Origin: CBDCWA01 sp046048295
Lineage (GTDB): Bacteria; Pseudomonadota; Alphaproteobacteria; Rhizobiales; Hyphomicrobiaceae
DNA length: 29,233 nt
NCBI GenBank assembly: GCA_046048295.1
Contig: JBJOGJ010000019.1
Coordinates: forward strand, 1 to 29,233
Reading direction: 5' to 3'
In this document: piece by piece, positions 23,819 to 29,233 of the stretch
Position numbering within the stretch: the stretch's first letter is position 1
Layout: the number at the start of each line of letters is the position of its first letter
The notes under the pieces: generated by a model
The model's input: only the letters and a program-made list of their open reading frames with translations
Told to the model about the DNA's origin: nothing
Databases searched by the model: none
Translations under genes and position numbers: made by a program

Positions 23819-24583
23819 ATGAGCCGGCCGGACACACAAGCAATGCTGCCCTTTCTCATCCTGCAACTCAGACCCGAGGCCGATGCGGCCGACAACGAAT
23901 TCGAGGCTTTTCTCGACAAGGGCGGCCTGTCTGTAGATGACGTCGAAAGGGTCAGGCTCGACTGCGAGCCCCTCGATTCTGGGCTCGATCTCAGCCGCTA
24001 TGCAGGTGTCATTGTCGGTGGTGGGCCTGGCTGTGTAAGCGACCCGCCGGAAGAGAAGTCCCCGCTCGAACGCAGGATCGAGGAAACCATCGGCGCCCTG
24101 ATGCCCGAGATCGTCGCGCACGATGTGCCCTACCTCGGCTGCTGCTACGGAATCGGCATCCTGGCGCATCATCTCGGCGCGCGCGTCGGCAAGGATCGTT
24201 ATGGCGAAGGCGTTGGCGCGGTGGAGTGTACGCTGACAGACGAAGGTCGCCGCGATCCCCTTCTTGCCGGCCTGCCTGAGACGTTCAAGGCGTTCGTCGG
24301 TCACAAGGAGGCGGTGGAGGAACTGCCGCAGGATACGGTACACCTGCTCGCTTCCGAGCCGTGCCCCTACCAGATGATCCGCCATCGCAACAACATCTAC
24401 GCGACCCAGTTTCACCCAGAGGCCGACAGTCGTGTCTTCGAGCTGCGCATAAACGTCTATCGCAATAAGGGGTACTTCCCGCCCGCCGATGCCGAGCGCC
24501 TGATCGACATGTGCCACGCCGAGGACGTGCGTTTCCCCGAGGCGATCCTGAGGAACTTCGTGCTCCGCTACCGGAAGGGTTGA
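23819..24583 (+). CDS. Class I glutamine amidotransferase (GuaA-like domain protein)
   Basis: Stand-alone GATase1 domain protein, 254 aa, cytoplasmic. The catalytic nucleophile is C109 in YLGCCYGIGI (G-x-C-x-G), and the other triad members are H199 and E201 in TQFHPEAD. A VIVGGGPG oxyanion/substrate-loop motif is at residues 64-71. Such proteins are annotated as GMP synthase-like amidotransferases, but they lack the synthetase domain and their true acceptor is unknown. The ATG at 23819 precedes a slightly long N-terminus; the ATG at 23843 (M9) is an alternative start. It is divergent from the TctC gene and convergent with the MFS gene, so it is probably monocistronic. Confidence 0.88.
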   Translation: MSRPDTQAMLPFLILQLRPEADAADNEFEAFLDKGGLSVDDVERVRLDCEPLDSGLDLSRYAGVIVGGGPGCVSDPPEEKSPLERRIEETIGALMPEIVAHDVPYLGCCYGIGILAHHLGARVGKDRYGEGVGAVECTLTDEGRRDPLLAGLPETFKAFVGHKEAVEELPQDTVHLLASEPCPYQMIRHRNNIYATQFHPEADSRVFELRINVYRNKGYFPPADAERLIDMCHAEDVRFPEAILRNFVLRYRKG

Positions 24584-24632
24584 GGAAGTCGGAGACTGTA
24601 CTCTCCATCTGCGACGGCAACCGGTTGCTGCG

Positions 24633-25826
24633 CTATTGAGGTGAAGCGCTATCTGCGATGAGCATCATCGCCGCTCCGATCAATCCGATCCCAAGTAGAA
24701 CCAAGAAAACACTCTCGATAGGCGCCACCACTAGCAGCAGGCCGAGAAGCGACGGTGCAAGCGTCTTTGCGACCTGCTGCACGACGCGATCGCATGATAT
24801 TACGCCGCCGCGCAGCGTTGGCGGCGCGTTACGCGTAATCATGCTTTTCTGCAAGGGCGAGATGAGGCCGTTGCCAAGGCCAATGGCAAACGCGCCGACG
24901 CCGATGACCCACAGTGGCGGTCGGGCGAGTATCACTGCCAATCCGAGCACGGTTACGAGGTAGGCGAATACGAGGAGCCGCTCGAGCGATGCGAAACCTG
25001 AGAGGTAGCGCACGGTTGTGGCGGTAACGATGGCGCCAACCGCCGACAACGCCAGCATGATGCCGCTGACGATAACGGATGCGCCGTAGCGCAACGTAAG
25101 CAGGAGCGGCAGATAGATGAATATGCCATAGTCGAGAAAGAAACGCAGGAAGCCTACGGCGAATGCCAGGGAGACCTTTCGCTCCCTGATTGCCTGGCTC
25201 ATGGAGTGGAAATAAGCGGAAAGATTTCTTGCCCCTTGCGGCCGCGTTTCCGGCATAAGGGCGAGCGCTACTAGCGCAATGGGAATAACGAGTGCGAAGA
25301 CGAGGAACGCCAGCCGCCATGAGTAGATGGCCAGTGCGCCACCGACCAGCGGCAACAGGATCATTGCTATTCGGTCGATTGCGACCTTCCAGCCCTGGGC
25401 TTGCAGTTCCTGTTCGCGTTGCGTGTAAAGATCGCTTATGAGCACGATCGTCAGAGGCGAAAGCGCGCTCATTCCAACGCCCTGTAGTGCCCGCCATACC
25501 AGCAGCCATTCGAGATTTGGCGCCAAGGCCGCTGCTGCGCCAAAGACTGCGAACATGAGCAGCCCGAAGACGAGAAGCCAGCGCCTGCCATAGAAGTCGG
25601 CAAACAGTCCGAAAAGCGGTGCCAGGAAGACAGCCGGAAGCGTGAACGCTGCAATGACCAGGCCGATCCGCGATTCGTCGATGTCGAGGTCCGAGGATAC
25701 TACCGGAAGTATGGGATAGATGAGATTCACGCCGCTCACGACGACGACGCTCGAGGCAAGTGCAATCGCGATCGGTGCAGACTTGGCGGTCTCACGGCCT
25801 TGTTCGACTGGAGCCGCGGTACTCAT
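24633..25826 (-). CDS. MFS transporter (multidrug/tetracycline-exporter type)
   Basis: Inner-membrane major facilitator of 397 aa with about 12 TM helices. Motif A is visible after TM2 as GLFADFYGRRWLLVFG, and the first half carries the GVGMSALSPLTIVLISD pattern of drug:H+ antiporters (TetA/Bcr-like). The start at 25826 has AAGGGA 9 nt upstream; the longer frame from 25952 would begin inside the stop region of the PiT gene. It lies downstream of the phosphate transporter gene on the same strand (126 nt gap). The exported compound is unknown. Confidence 0.88.
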   Translation of the reverse strand: MSTAAPVEQGRETAKSAPIAIALASSVVVVSGVNLIYPILPVVSSDLDIDESRIGLVIAAFTLPAVFLAPLFGLFADFYGRRWLLVFGLLMFAVFGAAAALAPNLEWLLVWRALQGVGMSALSPLTIVLISDLYTQREQELQAQGWKVAIDRIAMILLPLVGGALAIYSWRLAFLVFALVIPIALVALALMPETRPQGARNLSAYFHSMSQAIRERKVSLAFAVGFLRFFLDYGIFIYLPLLLTLRYGASVIVSGIMLALSAVGAIVTATTVRYLSGFASLERLLVFAYLVTVLGLAVILARPPLWVIGVGAFAIGLGNGLISPLQKSMITRNAPPTLRGGVISCDRVVQQVAKTLAPSLLGLLLVVAPIESVFLVLLGIGLIGAAMMLIADSASPQ

Positions 25827-25951
25827 CGGATTTATCCCTTCGACGGACTGTCGGGTGCGGGATGCCTCGATGTCCCCGCAAGTTTTCCTAATAGCTCTGA
25901 CACTTGCCGGAAATCCCACCGCACTGGTAAGCGCATGTGAGATCCGGAACA

Positions 25952-27448
25952 TTAGAAGGCCATCGTCAGCCCATGATAGACGATGGCCGCAAGTGCTGCA
26001 GCGGATGGCACAGTGATCAGCCAGGCTGCCACGATTACCATGAAATGGGAGCGACGGACCAGCTTGCGCCTTGTGCGCTTCTCACTGTCCGAGCCGTGGG
26101 TTTCTCGGGAAGCATGCCTGCGGGCATGGCTTCTCACGTAGGCCCGTCTTCGTTTGCTGCGCGCCGTATAGAACTCACGAAAGAACCCCACGCCGAACAC
26201 GGCCCCGACAGCTATGTGCGTCGAGCTTACCGGAAGGCCGAATGCCGAAGCGACGATGACGGTTATCGCAGCCGACAGGGCGACGCAGTAGGCGCGCATC
26301 GGGTTCATTTTCGAGATCTCTGATCCCACAACCCTGATGAGCCTTGGTCCGTACAGCATCAAGCCGAGACTGATCCCGAAGGCTCCGATCATCATGATCC
26401 ATACCGGGACTTCGACCTTGGCAGCCACCTGGTCGTACGTGGCTGAATGGTAGATGGCCGCAAGGGGGCCGACGGCGTTCGCGAGGTCGTTGGCGCCATG
26501 GGCAAAGGAAAGGAGCGCTGCCGAGCATATGAGCGGCAGGTGGAAGAGGCGGCGGAGTGATTGGTTGCGATTTTCCATGCCCTCGGATTGCCGCACGATC
26601 AGCGGGCGCATGGAAATCCAGACGAGGAAAAAAATCGCGACGGATATCGAGGCCGCAACATGGACCTCGGGCTGCCAGATCTGCTTCAGGCCCTTTACGA
26701 TAAGGTAGAACGAGAAGGCTGCCGCCATGATCGCTATGAGCAGCGGGATCCATTTCTGCGCCGCTGCAATTTTGTCGTCCTGATAGATGATGTTCGTCTT
26801 TATGAATGCCAGGAAGAGTGCAGCGATCGCACCGCCAAGAAATGGCGAAACGACCCAACTCGCGGCGATCGTGGACATGACCGTCCAATTCACGACGTCC
26901 CACCCAACCGCTGCGACGCCTGCCCCTGCGACGCCACCGACCACGGCATGGGTCGTGGAGACGGGAGCGTTGAGATAGGTTGCAAGATTGACCCACAAGG
27001 CTGCCGAGAGCAGTGCCGCCATCATCGCAAGCACGAACGTTTCGCTGTTCGGCACGAGGGCGGGATCGACAATTCCCTTCGAGATCGTTTTGACCACGTC
27101 GCCGCCGGCCAGCAGCGCACCCATACACTCGAATGTCGCGGCGATGACCAACGCCCCGAACATCGACAAGGCATTCGACCCGACCGCTGGCCCGACGTTG
27201 TTCGCCACGTCGTTGGCGCCGATGTTCATTGCCATGTAGCCGCCGAGAATGGCGGCAATGACGATCAGAATTGCGTTCTTTTCCGCGGAAATCTGGAAGC
27301 CGACGATAAGGCCGATCGCCGCCAGAAAAAGGAAGCCCAGGCCGGGAGCCATCAGCGAGCGCGCAAGGTTTTGGCCGGCCTCTTCGAGGCGGGTGATCTT
27401 CTTGAGATCCTTGTCGAGCGAAGTCTTCCGAAGATCGACCTGTGTCAT
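25952..27448 (-). CDS. pit: PiT family inorganic phosphate transporter
   Basis: Low-affinity phosphate:H+ symporter (PF01384), about 498 aa, with two inverted homologous halves. The duplicated signature appears as NIGANDVANNVGP (about residues 75-87) and AHGANDLANAVGPLAAI (about 312-328). NAPVSTTHAVVGG and GLPVSSTHIAVGAVFG are the matching second motifs. Near the C-terminus is a long, very basic cytoplasmic loop (RSKRRRAYVRSHARRHASR, then KRTRRKLVRRSH) before the last helix. The ATG at 27448 was preferred to 27469 on N-terminal resemblance to homologs (MTQVDLRKTSLDKDL). I saw no Pho box in the 178 nt upstream. Confidence 0.94.
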   Translation of the reverse strand: MTQVDLRKTSLDKDLKKITRLEEAGQNLARSLMAPGLGFLFLAAIGLIVGFQISAEKNAILIVIAAILGGYMAMNIGANDVANNVGPAVGSNALSMFGALVIAATFECMGALLAGGDVVKTISKGIVDPALVPNSETFVLAMMAALLSAALWVNLATYLNAPVSTTHAVVGGVAGAGVAAVGWDVVNWTVMSTIAASWVVSPFLGGAIAALFLAFIKTNIIYQDDKIAAAQKWIPLLIAIMAAAFSFYLIVKGLKQIWQPEVHVAASISVAIFFLVWISMRPLIVRQSEGMENRNQSLRRLFHLPLICSAALLSFAHGANDLANAVGPLAAIYHSATYDQVAAKVEVPVWIMMIGAFGISLGLMLYGPRLIRVVGSEISKMNPMRAYCVALSAAITVIVASAFGLPVSSTHIAVGAVFGVGFFREFYTARSKRRRAYVRSHARRHASRETHGSDSEKRTRRKLVRRSHFMVIVAAWLITVPSAAALAAIVYHGLTMAF

Positions 27449-27546
27449 GTACCTGCCTGCAAAAGCCATGGCGGTAGCGCGGGGTGCCGCGCCGCTTCAT
27501 CCATTGCAGGGCAATAGGCGCTTGGAAGTCGGGTTACAACGTGTGG

Positions 27547-27577
27547 AAGGACTTTTTCCCTGATTTGCAGTCCTTGT
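27547..27577. other. Inverted repeat between Nudix and PiT genes
   Basis: AAGGACT (27547-27553) and AGTCCTT (27571-27577) form a 7-bp stem around a loop of about 17 nt. It lies after the Nudix stop on the minus strand, about 100 nt before the PiT start. It may be a weak terminator or leader hairpin. Confidence 0.3.
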
Positions 27578-27626
27578 ATGAAGCGCATTTACTAAATCAT
27601 CTGAACTCTTGACGATATCGAGCGAC

Positions 27627-28052
27627 TCAGATGTCGTTTTTGGCCCCATCCTGCAGTCGCCCGACGAGTAGGGCCAACTCCCGGTCCTTCACCAGTTTTG
27701 CCGCCTCGTCCTGTCGCAGCCAATTGAGTTCCCGCAGGTGCTTCTCACGCCAATGCAATCGCTGGCGGCTGACGTGCATCGTGAAGACGCTGACAGTGCA
27801 GGTGACACTTGAAAATACGTGCAGGCGCTTCTTGTAGCTGTAGGATCCGATCGGCCCGTCGCTGATTTCACCTTCGACGCCAGCCTCTTCCAACGCTTCC
27901 CTTGCCGCTGAGCCTTCCGGCCCGAGCTTGTCGTTAAGCCAGCCCTTCGGGACAATCCATTGGCGGGTGCCTTTGCTGGTGATCGTTAGGATCTCGATGC
28001 CGCGGTGCGTTGAGACATACGGTATGACTGCTACCTGGGAATGGACCTCCAT
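27627..28052 (-). CDS. Nudix hydrolase (DIPP-like)
   Basis: 141-aa Nudix-fold hydrolase that cleaves X-linked diphosphates; the closest pattern is the diphosphoinositol-polyphosphate phosphohydrolase-like group. The Nudix box runs from G37 to V59: GWLND..., R51-E52-A-L-E55-E56-A-G-V. The metal-binding REALEEAGV core is intact, but the first glutamate of the consensus (G-x5-E) is L43, which is usual in PKGW-type members. The fold region YSYKKRLHVF follows. The start was placed at the ATG at 28052; TTG at 28061, with AAGGGA close by, or ATG at 28124 are alternatives. Substrate unknown. It lies on the same strand between the nitrile hydratase-like operon and pit. Confidence 0.87.
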   Translation of the reverse strand: MEVHSQVAVIPYVSTHRGIEILTITSKGTRQWIVPKGWLNDKLGPEGSAAREALEEAGVEGEISDGPIGSYSYKKRLHVFSSVTCTVSVFTMHVSRQRLHWREKHLRELNWLRQDEAAKLVKDRELALLVGRLQDGAKNDI

Positions 28053-28175
28053 GTCGTGCAACCGTCCCTTCTTCGGGTTTCCACAGCGTTCAGGCGCCGA
28101 GCGGATATCGCCGGCAGGGCGCATGGGCTCGCTTGCCGCAAGCTGGCACAAGACGCCATATCCGCCTTAACCTCG

Positions 28176-28823
28176 CTAGACGACCGTTGTTCCGATCATC
28201 GAATCGCGCGTGATGAGTTCTGCCAGTTCGGCTTCGCTCATCCCCTCTGTGCCGGCCGGGCGCTTCGGGATGACGAGGTAGCGCAGGTCCGCGGTCGAGT
28301 CGTGCACGCGCACCTCGGTGCTGTCGGGCAGTTCGGTGCCGAATTCCTTGAGGACGACGCGCGGCTCACGGACGATGCGGGCGCGATAGGCGCGCGACTT
28401 GTACCAGGCGGGCGGCAGGCCAAGCAGTTCGCGCGGATAACAGGAGCACAGTGTGCAGACAATGACGTTGTGCACCTTATCCGTGTTCTCGACGGCGACG
28501 AGTTCCGTCGTCGTCATCTGGTAGCCGAGTTCGGCGACGGCTGATCTCGCATCGGCGACGAGGCGTGCCTTGAAGGCAGGATCGACCCATGCGCGGGCAA
28601 TGACCTTTGCGCCGTCTGCTGGCGAGGTCGCATCGCGCTTCTCGAGCATCGCTCGAACCTCGTCCGCGGTGACGACGCCCTTCTCGATCAGCAGCTCTTT
28701 GAGCGCGATGCCGAGGATCTGGTAGTAGGAGTGCACCTTGTCGTCTGGCTGCGGTGGCGCGTGCTGGTGGTCGTGTGCGTGGTCATGATGCTCGTGATCG
28801 TGGTGGGTATGGTCGGCGGACAT
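28176..28823 (-). CDS. Cobalt-type nitrile hydratase alpha / thiocyanate hydrolase gamma subunit
   Basis: Catalytic metal-binding subunit (215 aa) of a nitrile hydratase-family enzyme. These hydrate nitriles to amides, or in thiocyanate hydrolase turn thiocyanate into carbonyl sulfide and ammonia. The metal claw is V-C123-T-L-C126-S-C128. Thr in second place marks the cobalt (non-corrin Co3+) type, and two of the cysteines are expected to be oxidised to sulfinate and sulfenate. The residue after YP is Arg rather than the Trp of classical nitrile hydratases. The first 21 residues contain ten histidines and may help load cobalt. AAGGA 8 nt before the ATG at 28823 fixes the start; the open frame to 28928 overlaps the upstream gene. 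Last gene of the operon. Confidence 0.93.
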   Translation of the reverse strand: MSADHTHHDHEHHDHAHDHQHAPPQPDDKVHSYYQILGIALKELLIEKGVVTADEVRAMLEKRDATSPADGAKVIARAWVDPAFKARLVADARSAVAELGYQMTTTELVAVENTDKVHNVIVCTLCSCYPRELLGLPPAWYKSRAYRARIVREPRVVLKEFGTELPDSTEVRVHDSTADLRYLVIPKRPAGTEGMSEAELAELITRDSMIGTTVV

Positions 28824-28852
28824 AGGAAATTCCTTGCTTGGGGGGCGTGGGG

Positions 28853-29134
28853 CTATAGAGGCTCCAGCCAGTGCTCCATCAGGTCGATGTCGACGGTGTC
28901 GTGGTCCGGGCCGGCGTAGTCCGACCAAATATCGCTCTGGCGGAAGCGGACCTCGTAGTGCTCCTTCTTTGGGCCCTTGAGACCGTAGGCGGCAATCTCC
29001 GGATTGGTATAGGCACCGAGCGCCTTTGTGATCGTCCCGGTCTTGCCGCGGATGTAGACCGGCGTGCGGAAGTGTCCGTTCGGGTAGTCCTCGCGAACTC
29101 GGACCGTCATTCCAGGCGTGAGTTTGGTGGACAT
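28853..29134 (-). CDS. SH3-like C-terminal half of a nitrile hydratase beta chain (ScnA-like)
   Basis: 93-aa protein equal to the C-terminal SH3-like barrel of the nitrile hydratase beta subunit. It shows the conserved stretch YPNGHFRTPVYIRGKTGTI (residues 18-36), then EHYEVRFRQSDIW and DIDLMEHWLEPL. In classical nitrile hydratases this is fused to an N-terminal helical domain. Here it stands alone with its own ATG, 7 nt after the stop of the upstream gene and 29 nt before the catalytic subunit gene. This is the arrangement of thiocyanate hydrolase (scnA) and of toyocamycin nitrile hydratase. Thiocyanate hydrolase alpha-like is the better guess, without proof of substrate. Confidence 0.87.
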   Translation of the reverse strand: MSTKLTPGMTVRVREDYPNGHFRTPVYIRGKTGTITKALGAYTNPEIAAYGLKGPKKEHYEVRFRQSDIWSDYAGPDHDTVDIDLMEHWLEPL

Positions 29135-29141
29135 CGTGGGC

Positions 29142-29233
29142 TTACCCCTTGCCGTTGCCGGGGTCGAGAGCGAGTTCGCCGTCCTGGGCCAGCCTGTCGC
29201 GGATCTCCTTCACCTTCTCGTCGATCTCATCCT
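29142..29233 (-). CDS. C-terminal end of the preceding nitrile hydratase beta-like/ScnB gene (partial)
   Basis: A frame enters from the right edge on the minus strand and ends with TAA at 29142. It encodes a charged helix (DEIDEKVKEIRDRL...) and a short tail ending GNGKG. Placed 7 nt before the SH3-like subunit gene, it is probably the N-terminal half of the split beta chain (ScnB-like). Only about 29 codons are visible, so identity rests on position. Confidence 0.55.
   Translation of the reverse strand, partial: DEIDEKVKEIRDRLAQDGELALDPGNGKG

Noticed and set aside
26175..27517. Two long frames (441 aa minus, 318 aa plus) overlapping the PiT gene
   Set aside because: Shadow frames of a clear membrane transporter; charged, low-complexity translations without motifs.
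27449..27626. Possible Pho box upstream of pit
   Set aside because: I looked for CTGTCAT-like direct repeats and found none; only a 7-bp inverted repeat is present.

Overview
The window looks chromosomal and alphaproteobacterial, most likely Rhizobiales (a Mesorhizobium/Phyllobacteriaceae-like organism). This rests on high GC with strong GC preference at third codon positions, a TIGR02300-type acidic zinc-ribbon protein, fused TAXI-TRAP and TctC-type transport genes, an RhlE helicase beside a CspA gene, and close gene packing. No database search was possible, so the genus is a guess. I saw no tRNA, rRNA, insertion sequence or CRISPR array.

Regions from left to right. (1) 1-5771: tail of an unidentified ORF, then a copper/silver efflux operon: a CusB-like adaptor with an N-terminal heavy-metal-binding domain, a CusA-like RND pump carrying all three substrate methionines, and periplasmic CusF. 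No outer-membrane channel (CusC) lies inside the window. (2) 5881-7007, minus strand: a cytochrome c' followed by a monoheme cytochrome c with a Met/His/Trp-rich N-terminus. This pair faces the cus operon across three stem-loops. (3) 7534-10027: a cold-shock/RNA group made of an RhlE-type DEAD-box helicase, two small proteins of unknown function and CspA with a long leader. (4) 10314-11650: TIGR02300 protein overlapping an LpxL-type lipid A acyltransferase. (5) 11710-14908, minus strand: TAXI-TRAP transporter, with a strong hairpin between the binding protein and the fused permease and inverted repeats upstream. (6) 15252-22530: surface polysaccharide genes: a CapD/WbpM-type nucleotide-sugar dehydratase/epimerase, a WecA/WbpL-type sugar-phosphate transferase, ManC (GDP-mannose supply), a GT4 glycosyltransferase and an arylsulfotransferase-family protein without a visible signal peptide. 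(7) 22556-28052: orphan TctC binding protein, class I glutamine amidotransferase, MFS exporter, PiT phosphate transporter and a DIPP-like Nudix hydrolase. (8) 28176-29233, minus strand: a cobalt-type nitrile hydratase/thiocyanate hydrolase operon. Its beta chain is split into two genes, the layout of thiocyanate hydrolase scnB-scnA-scnC, and the catalytic subunit has a His-rich N-terminus.

The most interesting items are the three-gene thiocyanate-hydrolase-like enzyme at the right edge, the cytosolic-looking arylsulfotransferase in a polysaccharide locus, the cus operon paired with a metal-residue-rich cytochrome, and the two uncharacterised small proteins between the helicase and CspA. Start codons were reassigned in several genes on the basis of Shine-Dalgarno spacing, family N-termini or signal peptides; each case is stated.
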